The notes: generated from the sequence alone by a model not told the origin. Shown: positions 25,421 through 35,746, numbered from the stretch's first letter. The stretch: DNA of 49,814 nucleotides from Acidobacteriota bacterium (GCA_021817045.1 JAKAWG010000033.1:1-49814), one strand, 5' to 3'. Made by a program: numbers and translations.

Positions 25421-27988
25421 CTAGGGATTTGTCTCGCTAAGCGAGGGCGGGCTATCTTTCACATTCGAACCCCACGACCTATTTGGCGTTGAAGCAAGCA
25501 CAAATTGCAATCTGCCTCCCGAAGTGATGTCCTTGAACGGAATCCAATTCCGGGCGCGGTCATGTCCATTCAGCTGCACGTCATGGATGTAGGGTTTTGT
25601 CGTCGGCGAAGCTTCTATTGTGAACGCCTTCCCAGGATACGGATGACGCAGCCGGATCACGATCTTGCTAAAAACCGGGCTCGTCAGTTCGTAGGCCAAA
25701 CTGGCCGGATCGACGGTATAAATTCCCATCATGGTCAACACCGCCCATGAGGACATTTCCCCGCAATCGTCATTGCCCGGAATCCCGTCGGGCGAAGTGG
25801 TGTAGTTCTCATTCAAGATTCGCCGAACCGCGCGCTGCGTTTCCCAAGGCGCGCCGGAGAAGTTGAACTCAAACGGCGCTTCCAAGTCGGTCTCGTTGTA
25901 AGGGTTATAGAACTGGCCGTACCACCCTGGCTTCTTGTAGTTGAAAAACGTGTTCAGCCGCTGATTGAAGCGATCTGCGCTTACGGCATGAATCAGCCAC
26001 GCCAGGTCCGACGGCGCCAGCCACTGGTAATGCCAGCCAGAACCTTCGATAAAGCCGGTGGGAATCATGAGCTGACTCACTTTCAGTAAAATGTCCCGCT
26101 CATGCGGCGTGAAGGTCTTCTGAACCTGGGAACTTTGCAGGAACTGCTGGCGCTGAGCCACGGACATCCCCCGCATGTGGTGGAACGCCTCAAAAATCTC
26201 CCTCCGCCGGTTACGCTTCAACTCTCGCACCTCGCGGAAGACTCCTCCCCCGTGCTGCTCCCGAGCCGGATTGAAATTGGGCATCCACTTTCCATCGGAA
26301 TTGCGCGGATGGAAGAAGTGGTCCTGGCGGTCAAAGACGTTGCGATAGTAAAGCGCGCGACCGTAAAGCATTTTCGCGTCCTGGGTTTTGCCCAAAGCCA
26401 GAGCCAGACGATAGAGTGAAGCGTAAGCAATACAATCTTCCTGAATCTGCGAGACGGAGCCGTAGCTCACTTTGTCATTCGGAACATAATGGAGCTTGTT
26501 GATCCACTTGATTCCCTCCTCGCCCGCGTAGGGGTGGCCGGACGGCGGAGCTTCAGTGGCATCCTCGAACATTCCTTTCCATGCTGTTTTTATGTCAAAC
26601 CCATGCAGTCCATCCAGCCAGGCCATGCACAATATCGTGGTGAGCGGGCTTCCCGCCATGACGTTGGTGTACAGGTTGATTTGCGGCCAGCGGCCAATCC
26701 ATCCGCCCTGCTCGTACATCAGCACAACTGATTGCGCCATGTCTTCCATACGCTTCGGCTCAATCAGAGCCAGAAGCGGCATCTCGCTTCGATAGATATC
26801 CCAGCCGGAATAATTGCAATAAATCAAATGGCCCGGAGCCACATGGTGAATCTTGCCATCGAAGCCAAGATACCGTCCGTCGGCGTCGCTGAAAATACTT
26901 GGCATCATCAGGCTGTGATAAAGCGCAGTATAAAACACGCGGCGTTCGCTCGCCTGGCCTCCTGATACCTGAATCACACTGAGCGCCCTATTCCACGCCG
27001 TATCGGCGTCACGCCGAACCTCTTCAAAATTCTTCCCGGCCGCCTCCACTTTAAGGTTGTTTTCCGCTCCAGCAAGATCTACATACGAGATGCCAATCTT
27101 GACCGTGATGCTTTGCGGGTGGCGAGAAGCCGCCCATCGTGCATAAGCACCAACCCATTGCCCGTGCCGGGTTTGCGATACTGATCGGCTGCCAGCCGAG
27201 ATTCGTGCGGGCCCTCCGGATTCTGTTCCCTGCCAGGTGCCAAAAGAAGAAAAGGGATGGTTGAAGATCATCGCGAAATAGACCTTGTACGTCTGGCGGT
27301 TCCCGCAAAAGGCACGGTCTTCCACAAATCCTTCGATTTCACGGTCCCCGGCCGCCCGCGCCTGCGCGGCCGTCGTGTAATTGAGCGTATGGCTTATCGG
27401 AACAAGCACGTTGGACGTTTCACCTGCCGGGAAGGTAAATCGAGCGATGCCGGTGCGGTCTGTTGCCGTGAGTTCGGCGTCAATTTTCCAGCGCGACAGG
27501 AGCACTTGGTAATATCCCGGAGAGGCCGATTCGTGTTGGTGGGAGTATGGCGATGCAAAATCGCTCGTCTGGGTCAGAACCGGCCCGGTTGTGGCGGTAA
27601 AGAACACATCCCCCTCGTTCGGACAGCCCGGGCCGCTCATGTGCGTCATGCTGAATCCTTGAATGTCGCGCTGATAGTAGTGGTAACCGTATCCATGATC
27701 TTCGGTATCCGGGCTCAGTTGCACCATGCCAAAAGGCATCACGGCTCCAGGAAACAGATTTTCGCTGCTGCCAGGTCCTTGTCCCGTACCAATAAAAGGA
27801 TCAACACGGGCAGTAAGTCCACTGCCTCCCGGAGCCTGGCCGGCCAGCGTACAGACTTGAGCTGGTAACAATCCAAGCAGGAGCACCGCCCACATTGTGG
27901 CTTGCACGAAAATCTTCCTGCTCTTCTGCTGGGCGAAAAAGGGACGGCCGATGTTCACAGATTCCTTCCTAAAATCTTCTGTTTTCAT
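25421..27988 (-). CDS. Secreted GH92 family alpha-mannosidase
   Basis: About 855 residues from ATG 27988, which has AAGGAG a few bases upstream; a frame to 28030 lacks a ribosome site. An N-terminal signal anchor has its hydrophobic core around residues 32-44. The mature protein is a GH92 exo-alpha-mannosidase with the family opening VDPFIGTG...NLFPGAVMPFGMVQLSPDT, the segment FSMTHMSGPGCPNEGD, and the (alpha/alpha)6 barrel with YCNYSGWDIYRSEMPLL. The catalytic and calcium region is GIPGNDDCGEMSSWAVLTMMG. These enzymes remove terminal alpha-mannose in a Ca-dependent inverting reaction, probably in the periplasm or at the surface. Linkage specificity (often alpha-1,2) is not readable here. Confidence 0.92.
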   Translation of the reverse strand: MKTEDFRKESVNIGRPFFAQQKSRKIFVQATMWAVLLLGLLPAQVCTLAGQAPGGSGLTARVDPFIGTGQGPGSSENLFPGAVMPFGMVQLSPDTEDHGYGYHYYQRDIQGFSMTHMSGPGCPNEGDVFFTATTGPVLTQTSDFASPYSHQHESASPGYYQVLLSRWKIDAELTATDRTGIARFTFPAGETSNVLVPISHTLNYTTAAQARAAGDREIEGFVEDRAFCGNRQTYKVYFAMIFNHPFSSFGTWQGTESGGPARISAGSRSVSQTRHGQWVGAYARWAASRHPQSITVKIGISYVDLAGAENNLKVEAAGKNFEEVRRDADTAWNRALSVIQVSGGQASERRVFYTALYHSLMMPSIFSDADGRYLGFDGKIHHVAPGHLIYCNYSGWDIYRSEMPLLALIEPKRMEDMAQSVVLMYEQGGWIGRWPQINLYTNVMAGSPLTTILCMAWLDGLHGFDIKTAWKGMFEDATEAPPSGHPYAGEEGIKWINKLHYVPNDKVSYGSVSQIQEDCIAYASLYRLALALGKTQDAKMLYGRALYYRNVFDRQDHFFHPRNSDGKWMPNFNPAREQHGGGVFREVRELKRNRRREIFEAFHHMRGMSVAQRQQFLQSSQVQKTFTPHERDILLKVSQLMIPTGFIEGSGWHYQWLAPSDLAWLIHAVSADRFNQRLNTFFNYKKPGWYGQFYNPYNETDLEAPFEFNFSGAPWETQRAVRRILNENYTTSPDGIPGNDDCGEMSSWAVLTMMGIYTVDPASLAYELTSPVFSKIVIRLRHPYPGKAFTIEASPTTKPYIHDVQLNGHDRARNWIPFKDITSGGRLQFVLASTPNRSWGSNVKDSPPSLSETNP

Positions 27989-28359
27989 CGCATGCTCCTT
28001 AAGAGACCTTCTGGCTCGGTTATCGTGCACGTAGACGTGATTACTCCCACCATTTTACGTCGGCTCAAAGTAACCCTGGGCGTCAAGATCATGAATTCTT
28101 CCGATCGATGCCAAGATGACTCAGCGACGCTCGCGGTTCCATAGCTGACCGAAGTCACGGTCGCGAAGACGTTCGCCGATTCGTGGGCGGCCTCATAATC
28201 TAACACAACGGCGACTACCCTGGAGTAATTTCGAATCCCTACTTGACGTGCCAAGTGGCAACCACCGCTGGTATCATAACTTATTAATTTCATGCGGCCA
28301 CGGGAGACACGCGCGCAATTTGCGGACGAGCTACCGGGCTGGGAAGGCAAGAGCACGTT
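27989..28359. other. Divergent intergenic region between GH92 and the isomerase gene
   Basis: About 370 bases with no gene. It must carry the promoters for both directions. A 12-base palindrome (TGCCA-AG-TGGCA) at 28249-28260, with an AT-rich patch after it, is the best operator or promoter candidate for the plus-strand sugar genes. Confidence 0.5.
28249..28260. promoter_or_regulatory. Candidate operator TGCCA-AG-TGGCA
   Basis: A perfect five-pair inverted repeat about 100 bases upstream of the TIM-barrel isomerase gene, in the spacer divergent from GH92. No cognate regulator gene lies nearby. Confidence 0.25.
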
Positions 28360-29412
28360 ATGAGCAGTCAGTCCCGGCAGAATCAACCCGCTCTCCACAA
28401 CGCGATGTGGCCGGGAGTTGTCGGCAAGGGAACGGGTTCTGAACCCTGCATCGACCTCGATACCATGTTGGATCTTACCGCCAATGCGGTGGTCGATGGG
28501 ACTAGATTTGATGGAGTCGATTTATTCTTGTCGAGTCCGCACGTCGACATCGACTCCAACGATGATGATCTGAAACGGCTCTCCGACAAGATTGCTTCCT
28601 ACCACCTGGTTATAGGCTCGCTTGTGGCTCCCGTGTGGGAACCCACGGGTGGAGGCTCCGCAATGGGGACCGAAGAGGAACGAAAGCGGTTTCTTCAACA
28701 AGTCCGAAAGGCTTGTCGTATCGGGCGCAAGCTGCGTGACATGGCAATCAGGTGCTACGGGGTCGTTCGGATTGATTCTGCAACTAGCGTTTCGAAATGG
28801 GCGAGGAATCCAGATGTAAACACCAAGCGCATCGCGAAAACATTCCTCGAAGCGTGCGATCTTGCTGAGGCGGACGGGGAGAGACTGGCCGCCGAAGGTG
28901 AGATTTGTTGGGGCGGCATGCACAGTTGGAGACATGTGTTACAGCTCCTTGAGCTCGTGGATCGCCCCCAGACTCTTGGCTTCCAGGCTGACTTGGCCCA
29001 CACGCTCCTCTTCACTCTGGGTTACAACGCGCCCGAGGACCGGCTCCTGCCGGAACGATTTGATTGGAGCCAGTCCAGCCAACTCGAAGAGGCTTTACGC
29101 GCGCTAACCACTTCTCTCCGACCGTGGACCATCGACCTCCATATCGCGCAGAACGATGGAACGGTAAAAGGGGCCGGATCGCACGATAAGACGGGGCACC
29201 ACTGCCTTCCGAATGATCCTAATGGCAAACTCAACATTGTTCGCAATTCAGGCTACTGGATGAGAAACGATCGAGGAGAGCTGACGCGCGCCTTCCAGCA
29301 TATCTGCTGGGATGGTTGTATGTTTCCCAACCGCGTGATGACGGATCCAAAGACCTGGAACGATATTCTCGCCACGATGATCGCCGTCCGCGAAGCGCAC
29401 GGCTGGTCTTGA
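28360..29412 (+). CDS. Sugar phosphate isomerase/epimerase (TIM barrel, xylose isomerase-like)
   Basis: A 350-residue cytoplasmic protein with no signal peptide. The fold pattern is that of AP endonuclease-2/xylose isomerase-like TIM barrels: FDGVDLFLSSPHVDI, an Ala/Glu-rich helix pattern, GEICWGGMHSWRHVLQLLE and DLAHTLLFTLGYN, then WTIDLHIAQNDG and GSHDKTGHHCLPND, with His/Asp/Glu likely to bind a metal. The ATG at 28360 is accepted; ATG 28405 (MWPGVVGKGTG) would also give a complete domain. It is followed 36 bases later by a cytoplasmic Gfo/Idh/MocA oxidoreductase, and the pair probably handles one sugar intermediate. The substrate is unknown. Confidence 0.8.
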   Translation: MSSQSRQNQPALHNAMWPGVVGKGTGSEPCIDLDTMLDLTANAVVDGTRFDGVDLFLSSPHVDIDSNDDDLKRLSDKIASYHLVIGSLVAPVWEPTGGGSAMGTEEERKRFLQQVRKACRIGRKLRDMAIRCYGVVRIDSATSVSKWARNPDVNTKRIAKTFLEACDLAEADGERLAAEGEICWGGMHSWRHVLQLLELVDRPQTLGFQADLAHTLLFTLGYNAPEDRLLPERFDWSQSSQLEEALRALTTSLRPWTIDLHIAQNDGTVKGAGSHDKTGHHCLPNDPNGKLNIVRNSGYWMRNDRGELTRAFQHICWDGCMFPNRVMTDPKTWNDILATMIAVREAHGWS

Positions 29413-29448
29413 ATCGTCACTGAGAGTCCCCGGCACATCAAGAGTGAG

Positions 29449-30594
29449 ATGAGCAAAGCACGATTGAATATCGGCCTCGTCGGACACGGCTTCATGGGAA
29501 GAGCCCACTCGAATGCCTACCGCAAGGCAGCCAACTTTTTCGATGTACCTTACGAGCCCGTGCTCAAAGCCGTTTGCGGGCGGAATCGCCGGCGAGTCGA
29601 GGCCTTCCAACAAACCTGGGGCTACGAGTCCGCCGAGACGGATTGGCGGAAACTTGTCGAGCGAAGAGATATCAATGTTGTCGACGTTGCGAGCCCCAAC
29701 GACACGCACGCCGAGATAGCCATTGCAGCCGCTCAGTCGGGGAAAGCGGTCCTGTGCGAAAAGCCACTGGGTCGAAACGCTGCCGAGTCAAAGGCCATCG
29801 TGGAGGCTGTCGAGAAGGCGGGCGTACCCAATATGGTCTGGTACAACTATCGTCGCGTGCCCGCAGTCGCCCTCGCCAAAGAACTTATCAGCGAGGGGCG
29901 GCTTGGGCGCATCTTCCACTACCGCGCCAAATTTCTTCAGGATTGGACTATCTCCAAAGACCTGCCTCAAGGAGGCGAGGCTCTGTGGCGGCTCGAAGTT
30001 CAGGTAGCTGGAAATGGCGTCGCCGGTGACCTTCTGGCTCATTGCGTCGATACGGCCCTCTGGTTGAACGGCTCTTTTGACTCTGTTATCGCCGTCAGCG
30101 ATACATTCATCAAGGAACGTCGACATAGCCTCACCGGTGAAGTGCGAAAGGTCGGGATTGACGATGCGACAGCTTTTCTGGCACGCTTCGTAAACGGTTC
30201 GCTGGGCAATTTCGAAGCGACTCGTTATGCGCGCGGACACAAGGCTCTATACACTTTCGAAATCAACGGCGAGGAAGCTTCGATCATTTGGGACCTTCAT
30301 GACCTTCACCGATTGCAATATTTCGACCACCGGGACGAAAGCAAACTTCGTGGATGGCGCTCGATCCATGTTACCGACAGCGACCATCCTTATATGAAGC
30401 ACTGGTGGGTGCCTGGATTGCAAATCGGGTACGAACACACGTTTGTTCATCAGGTCGCAGATTTCCTGTGCGGATTGGCTGAAGGAAGCATCCCTGGGCC
30501 GAGTTTTCGCGATGGGCTGGCTACGGATTACGTTACCGACGCAGTCTTGGACTCCGCAAGAAGCGGCATCTGGCAAAAAGTTCCCACACCATAA
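29449..30594 (+). CDS. Cytoplasmic Gfo/Idh/MocA-family oxidoreductase
   Basis: A 381-residue NAD(P)-dependent dehydrogenase without a signal peptide. It opens with a Rossmann motif, [15 protein letters not shown], carries the EKP motif in [18 protein letters not shown], and has the family's C-terminal sheet domain with HCVDTALWL. An AAGAGTGAG stretch just before the ATG gives a plausible ribosome site. It is cotranscribed with the TIM-barrel isomerase upstream. Members of this family oxidise cyclic polyols or sugars; the precise substrate is not evident. It converges with the GH78 gene 38 bases away. Confidence 0.88.
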   Translation: MSKARLNIGLVGHGFMGRAHSNAYRKAANFFDVPYEPVLKAVCGRNRRRVEAFQQTWGYESAETDWRKLVERRDINVVDVASPNDTHAEIAIAAAQSGKAVLCEKPLGRNAAESKAIVEAVEKAGVPNMVWYNYRRVPAVALAKELISEGRLGRIFHYRAKFLQDWTISKDLPQGGEALWRLEVQVAGNGVAGDLLAHCVDTALWLNGSFDSVIAVSDTFIKERRHSLTGEVRKVGIDDATAFLARFVNGSLGNFEATRYARGHKALYTFEINGEEASIIWDLHDLHRLQYFDHRDESKLRGWRSIHVTDSDHPYMKHWWVPGLQIGYEHTFVHQVADFLCGLAEGSIPGPSFRDGLATDYVTDAVLDSARSGIWQKVPTP

Positions 30595-30632
30595 AAGAAA
30601 CCGTGCCATTTTCTGTATGACTTCCAAAACCA

Positions 30633-33272
30633 TCAAACGTACCGTAGGCGCACTGTCGTTGATTTGCGGAGCTTGTAACGTCGCAGTCCACCGCGACCGG
30701 AGCTCGAGGCGGGTTCCAGATTGAGCGTTTCCGATTGGGGGACCACGAGCTCGCCGGCACAGTTTTTCGGCAGCGAGATCGTCAATTCGCGATTTCCGAG
30801 CCTTCCGCTACACCGAAAACACAGCGGTCCTTTGACCGTGAACGCAGTCAGTTCGAGCAGCTCGAGGTCTGCGAGCTGTGGACGGATCTCGCACCGTGCA
30901 AAGCCCGGCTTGAGCGGACGAATCCCCGCCAGGCTCATATATGACACGTAAAGCGGCACCACACCGCAATGGCTCCAATCCCCGTCCGTAGAGTCCGGTC
31001 TGAGATTCCAAAATTCTTGCAACGTGTTATTGAGCCGGACCGACGGCAAGGTCGCCCAGCATTCGCGGAAGTCCTTCACCACCACATCAGCGCGCCCGCC
31101 TTTCGCTAGGGCCCACAAACGCCAGCATTGATTGGCAGGATAAGAAAGGCCCATTTCCGGCGGGCAACCGGCAAGGGCGCGGAGCCCCGCGGCGGTGTCT
31201 CCTTGCGGACATTGATCGAAGAGAATGGAGTTGGCAAGAGAGCGGTCGCAGAGCCGGACGTGCTTCTCTTCTTCAAGCCACGGCCGGTTGATGACAAACA
31301 GCCTTCGTTGCGGATCCCAAAAGTGCGCGACCGTGGCCGCCTCGATTCTCTGCCCAAGTCTCCTCGCGGATTGAGCGCATGCGTCGTCACCCATCGCTTC
31401 GCAAAGCGGCGCGAGCGCATGCTGGAGCATCGCCGCCGTATAGAGATTGAACGCGCACTGTTTATGACGTTGGCGTTCGTAATCGCCCGGGCGGATCCAA
31501 TCGATATAGACGGAGGGAATGCCGAGGTGCTCGACCGGCACCAGCCCGTCCCGCCCTACGATTGTGGACAAATATCGCGCAAAACGCAGCAGGCGCCGAT
31601 ACGGTTCACGCAGAGTCTCGAGGTCGCCGGTGTAAAGATGGTAGTAAAAGCAATCGAAATTGAACTGCACGCCGTGGTCGAGAACCGGACCCCACTTCGT
31701 CAGATGGAGTTCGCGTTCCGGCAAGCGGGCGAGGCGGTCATAGGCTGGCCAGCAATCGAGGAAATAGCCGTCCAACGTCATTCCCTGGCTAAAGGTAGTC
31801 ACGAACCGTGCAGGGAGGCGGGTTTCCCCGAAAGCCAAGTAGACGCCGTGCAGTTGATGAGCTCCGTCCCCACTGTACTGCTGCCGCTCCCGCGCAACTC
31901 CGTCCATGACCGTTTCAAGAGCCGAGTTATTAAGTGTGTTGACGCTTGCCTCCATCAGCCTTTGCAGCGCGGGTTCCTGGTAGCGAATTTGCGCTGGATG
32001 CGGCCAGGGGAAAATTCTCCGGCGTAAACCCACATCGCGCACTACCACCCGCCCCGCGTTCCCGTGGATGTGAAGTTGAACCCAGCGGCAAGCTTCGAAG
32101 TCAAATTCTTCGAACCGATTCACTCCCTCCCGGCAGACAAACCGCGTCCAGCTATCCCAATGGGTGTTGAGCAAAGCAGGTCCCCCGACTTGATGAGCCT
32201 CCTGGACCATTAATTCGATGACGGTTCCTGCGGGAGCCTCGATGGAGAAATAGGGCCAGCCAACCATCTCTTCCTTGAACTCATACGTGAGAGCGGCAGC
32301 CCGCCGGCCATCCAGATTCACCACCCATTGACCCGGAGCGATCTCCTTCGCCGCCGGCACCCGGATGGCTCGAAACGCGTCAGGAGGGACGAACTCAAAG
32401 TACTCTTCGATGGGGCGCAGCCACTCAATCCACAACGATTCCGCCAAGCCGGAGACCGGCACTTTGTACTCCTTCATGCGGGGAATACTTCGCGGACGTA
32501 GCTCGGCGGCCGCCAGCGAAGGCCCGGCTTCGGTCTGAAGCAGATAGTCGTTAAAGGTCGAACAGATGGGCGGTTTATTAGCAGGGCATTCCAACAATAG
32601 AGGTTGCAGCCAGTTATTGTCAGACGTAAACGGCGTTGTCGTCCAGCCATATGGAAAAAGCCGCGCGTCGAAGTTCTCTTGCAGCGAGCGGACATACCAA
32701 CGCTTGTAATGGCCGGGCGGCCAGGCTTTCGCCAGGAACACCCGCCAGGCCTCGTCGGAAACCAACGTTTGCTTGCTTCCATCCTTGTTCTCGATCTCCA
32801 GCCAGAACAAAAATCCGGGCTTGCCCATCGGCCACGTTCCGTCGCCTTGCCCGTAAAAAAGGACCTGGGCACCTATCACATTCACGCCTGCAGCTAGGGC
32901 CTCAGTCAAGTCCACGGGGTCGGCTTCTAGCCAGCGAGGATCGCAGGGAGATGGTCCCCACTGGATTCGCTGGCCATTTACTTCGAGCAGGTAGCGGCTG
33001 TCGGCCGTGATCCAGCCGCGGGCGACGCGCGGCTTGCCCCGAAGCTCAATCTGGCGGCGAAATAACAAGAAAGTATTTTGAAGTGTTCGGGCTGAGGGAT
33101 ACCAGAGCCAGTGCGCTGGAGCGAGATCGGGTAGCGCCTGGGCCGCGGAGTTAGGTAAAGGTTTTGCCGGCGTGCCGAACGCTATCGTTGGCTGGCTTTT
33201 CGAGCTACGCCCTCCGACCAGCAGCACGCTTCCTGACAGAGCAGAACCCTTGATGAACTCCCGTCTTTGCAA
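30633..33272 (-). CDS. Tat-exported alpha-L-rhamnosidase-like protein (GH78)
   Basis: An 879-residue protein read from a TTG start at 33272, chosen because AGGAG lies seven bases upstream and no in-frame ATG is near. It begins with a Tat signal (QRREFIKGSALSGS). The N-terminal half has beta-sandwich modules typical of bacterial rhamnosidases, with RGWITADSRYLLEVNGQRI. The central (alpha/alpha)6 barrel carries MDGVARERQQYSGDG, corresponding to the conserved catalytic region of GH78, followed by a C-terminal beta domain. It would release terminal alpha-L-rhamnose from glycans outside the cytoplasm. Catalytic acid and base are not certain from sequence alone. Confidence 0.82.
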   Translation of the reverse strand: MQRREFIKGSALSGSVLLVGGRSSKSQPTIAFGTPAKPLPNSAAQALPDLAPAHWLWYPSARTLQNTFLLFRRQIELRGKPRVARGWITADSRYLLEVNGQRIQWGPSPCDPRWLEADPVDLTEALAAGVNVIGAQVLFYGQGDGTWPMGKPGFLFWLEIENKDGSKQTLVSDEAWRVFLAKAWPPGHYKRWYVRSLQENFDARLFPYGWTTTPFTSDNNWLQPLLLECPANKPPICSTFNDYLLQTEAGPSLAAAELRPRSIPRMKEYKVPVSGLAESLWIEWLRPIEEYFEFVPPDAFRAIRVPAAKEIAPGQWVVNLDGRRAAALTYEFKEEMVGWPYFSIEAPAGTVIELMVQEAHQVGGPALLNTHWDSWTRFVCREGVNRFEEFDFEACRWVQLHIHGNAGRVVVRDVGLRRRIFPWPHPAQIRYQEPALQRLMEASVNTLNNSALETVMDGVARERQQYSGDGAHQLHGVYLAFGETRLPARFVTTFSQGMTLDGYFLDCWPAYDRLARLPERELHLTKWGPVLDHGVQFNFDCFYYHLYTGDLETLREPYRRLLRFARYLSTIVGRDGLVPVEHLGIPSVYIDWIRPGDYERQRHKQCAFNLYTAAMLQHALAPLCEAMGDDACAQSARRLGQRIEAATVAHFWDPQRRLFVINRPWLEEEKHVRLCDRSLANSILFDQCPQGDTAAGLRALAGCPPEMGLSYPANQCWRLWALAKGGRADVVVKDFRECWATLPSVRLNNTLQEFWNLRPDSTDGDWSHCGVVPLYVSYMSLAGIRPLKPGFARCEIRPQLADLELLELTAFTVKGPLCFRCSGRLGNRELTISLPKNCAGELVVPQSETLNLEPASSSGRGGLRRYKLRKSTTVRLRYV

Positions 33273-33378
33273 ACTATGACTCCTGCCGATTTATCTTTGC
33301 AGCACAGACACTTCTCCGCATCCTTCTCGATCTGTCCTCTCGGCTGTTGAATCGCAAAGCCGGTGAAACACCCGTGCG

Positions 33379-34269
33379 TTAGGCCCGAATCAGCAGCCGG
33401 TCGATGCGGCGACTGAGGTCGCGAAGGTAAGCTTCGTTGCCGGGGTTAAGCTCGCAGATCACCGAGTTAGCATAGCCGGTCGCTAAAAATGCGTTGCGCA
33501 CGGCCGGCCACATCACGTCCCCATCTCCTAGGTTCACCCACGCATAACAGTTCCCGGTTAACTTGAAGTCCTTCAGGTGAACCTTGGCGATCCGCTTTCC
33601 GAGCGTGTGGATCCAATCCTGCGGGTAACCGTAAAGCACCACGTTGCCCACATCGAACCACGCCCTCACCCACGGACTCTGAAATTCATCAACGTAACGC
33701 GCGAACTCGAGCGGGCTAAGCAAGAACTTGTTCCACACCTCTTCGAGCGCAATGACGACTCTCAAGCGCTCGGCCATCGGAATCAGCTTGCGAATATGCC
33801 GCTGCGAGCGCGTCCAGGCTTCCCGGTAGCTCGTTTGCGCGTTAACCACGCCCGGCACCAAAAGCACGGCCTCCGCTCCCCAAAAGTGCGCATTATGCAG
33901 CGAGGTTCTCATCCCTGCGAGGCTCTTATCGACCACGGTCGGATCTGCGGATGAGAGGGGATACTTCCAATGATCCGTGTTAACCACCGAGTCGATGATG
34001 ATCCCGGCGCCGACGGCCGCTGACTTGATTGCCTCAGCCGCGTGCGGAACCGGCGTCGTGGGCGCCTGCACCACCTGAAATCCCGCGTCGCGGGCCAGCT
34101 TGAACCGGTCTGGGTAACTCAAATGCACGGGCAACATGTCAAGAAGAACGCCCTTCTTCACAGGAAGCGGCTCGTTGGCGGGCCTGGCCGCGCCGGCTGA
34201 AGCCCGGGCGAGCGCTGCGCTTGCCGCCGCGCTCTTTAAAAATTCACGGCGTGACGTTGGACCGCTCAT
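33379..34269 (-). CDS. Tat-exported sugar isomerase/epimerase-like TIM-barrel protein
   Basis: A 296-residue protein from ATG 34269 (AAGGGA eight bases upstream; a TTG two codons earlier is less likely). A Tat signal, SRREFLKSAAASAALARAS, is followed by a xylose isomerase-like TIM barrel with ARDAGFQVVQAPTT, GAEAVLLVPGVV, VVIALEEVWNKFLLSP, RAWFDVGNVVLYGYP and KRIAKVHLKDFKL. Glu, Asp and His at barrel ends fit a divalent metal site. It starts 30 bases after the Gfo/Idh gene stop, so the two form a pair, as seen elsewhere in this locus. The substrate is unknown. Confidence 0.83.
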   Translation of the reverse strand: MSGPTSRREFLKSAAASAALARASAGAARPANEPLPVKKGVLLDMLPVHLSYPDRFKLARDAGFQVVQAPTTPVPHAAEAIKSAAVGAGIIIDSVVNTDHWKYPLSSADPTVVDKSLAGMRTSLHNAHFWGAEAVLLVPGVVNAQTSYREAWTRSQRHIRKLIPMAERLRVVIALEEVWNKFLLSPLEFARYVDEFQSPWVRAWFDVGNVVLYGYPQDWIHTLGKRIAKVHLKDFKLTGNCYAWVNLGDGDVMWPAVRNAFLATGYANSVICELNPGNEAYLRDLSRRIDRLLIRA

Positions 34270-34299
34270 GTGCAAATCCCTTCTTGTTCGAACAGCCGA

Positions 34300-35583
34300 T
34301 CAGGCGAATTGGCTGAGATCGATCCCATCATCCCACTGCTCATCCGTGGTCACCAGCCCCTCCCACGTCACTTCTTCGCCGGTGTAAGCCGCCTTGCGCG
34401 CCAGCATGGCGCTAAGCGCCGACTCCACACCCTGCGCCGCCTGGTTGTGAAACTTGCCGCTCGTGATGCTCTCGATGAAAGATTTTTTCTTTTCCGGGTC
34501 GGCCTGCGCCAGGTTGTCGGTAAAAGCGCCGGTAACAGAAAACTTCCCATTCCCTGTCTGCGCCGGAGTCTCGCTGCGCCATTTCCATGGTTGCTCGCCG
34601 TAAATAGCCACCGGTCCGGTGTAGTGAGTCTCGGAGACGCCCTTGCTGCCGAAGAATCGCCAACCCACGTCCCACCACCCTTTGTCAAACTGAGTCGATC
34701 CAAAGTTCATGCTGACGCCGTTCGGATAGTAAAACACGACATTGTACTGGCCATAGACGTTGCCAGGGTCGGTGCGAGTCTGCCGGCCGCCGGTGGCCGC
34801 TGCGCGCAGCGGATGGCCTCCCAGGATCCAGTTGCACATGTCGATGACGTGGATGTTCTGCTCGACAATGATATCTCCTGACAGGACGCGATAATAAATC
34901 CAGTTGCGGATCATCCACTCGTCGGGCGAAACACCGGGCCAGGCAGGCCGCTCGATGAAGCCTGAATAATAGTGACCCGCGCCGGAGGCGATCATTCCCA
35001 GCGCCCCGGCATGGATGCGTTTCACCTGCTCGACGTAAGGCGGCGCGTTGCGAAGCTGAAAGCCCACTTCAAGGCTCAACCGGCCTTCGGCCCGGCGGCC
35101 GGCTTCGAGGACCCGGTTTGTGCCATGAACGTCCACCGCCACGGGTTTCTCACAATAGACGTGTTTTCCCGCGAGCACAACCGCTTCCAGGTGCTGCGGG
35201 TGAAAGTAGGGCGGCGTGGTGACGACCAACGCGTCCACCTCCTTCGAATTCGCGATCTGCTGGTAGGCTTCCGGCCCACGAAAAATGAGCTTGGAGTCGA
35301 TGGAGGAGTAGCCCTTGGAGTGCAGGAGTTCGTCAAAGTGCGCTTTAGCTTTCTCAAGCTGATCCTGGAAGAGGTCGGCGAGCGCCACAACGCGCGCCTG
35401 TCCCGTGTTCACGAGGTCGGTTGCATCCGCCGTTCCGCGTCCGCCGCAGCCCAGCAGGCCCACGCGGATTGCCGAATTGGCCTGCGTCCCACGCACAAGT
35501 TGCGGTTTTACGATCATGAACCCCGCCGCCGAAACCGCGCTCAGAAATTTCCTCCGGTCCATCTTTTCTCCGTCATTTGCCAT
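34300..35583 (-). CDS. Exported Gfo/Idh/MocA-family oxidoreductase
   Basis: A 427-residue protein with a Tat-type signal, MDRRKFLSAVSAAGFMI, starting at residue 8; the ATG at 35583 has AGGAGG about ten bases upstream. The Rossmann motif IRVGLLGCGGRGTADA and the EKP motif HVYCEKPVAVDVHG identify the family. The C-terminal domain has WYDVGW-like aromatic segments and ends in DDGIDLSQFA. It is first in a minus-strand pair with the exported TIM-barrel protein. Probably a periplasmic sugar oxidoreductase with tightly bound NAD(P). Confidence 0.87.
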   Translation of the reverse strand: MANDGEKMDRRKFLSAVSAAGFMIVKPQLVRGTQANSAIRVGLLGCGGRGTADATDLVNTGQARVVALADLFQDQLEKAKAHFDELLHSKGYSSIDSKLIFRGPEAYQQIANSKEVDALVVTTPPYFHPQHLEAVVLAGKHVYCEKPVAVDVHGTNRVLEAGRRAEGRLSLEVGFQLRNAPPYVEQVKRIHAGALGMIASGAGHYYSGFIERPAWPGVSPDEWMIRNWIYYRVLSGDIIVEQNIHVIDMCNWILGGHPLRAAATGGRQTRTDPGNVYGQYNVVFYYPNGVSMNFGSTQFDKGWWDVGWRFFGSKGVSETHYTGPVAIYGEQPWKWRSETPAQTGNGKFSVTGAFTDNLAQADPEKKKSFIESITSGKFHNQAAQGVESALSAMLARKAAYTGEEVTWEGLVTTDEQWDDGIDLSQFA

Positions 35584-35716
35584 GGTCGCCAGACCCTCCT
35601 TGGAATCCTGAATGCCTTCACCGACTCGCGAACTTCCAGATCGCTACCGCTGGGCTCGCGTGCCTGAAGTCCCTTACTATTCCTCAATTCTCAGGCGGAG
35701 GCAAGTCATTCCGTAG

Positions 35717-35746
35717 TTGACGGACGGAAAGACGTTCGGATACATT
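35717..35746 (+). promoter_or_regulatory. Probable promoter of the MFS transporter gene
   Basis: TTGACG (35717-35722), 18-base spacer and TACATT (35741-35746), giving a transcription start near 35753 and about 30 bases of leader before ATG 35783. This argues against a more upstream translation start. Confidence 0.5.
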
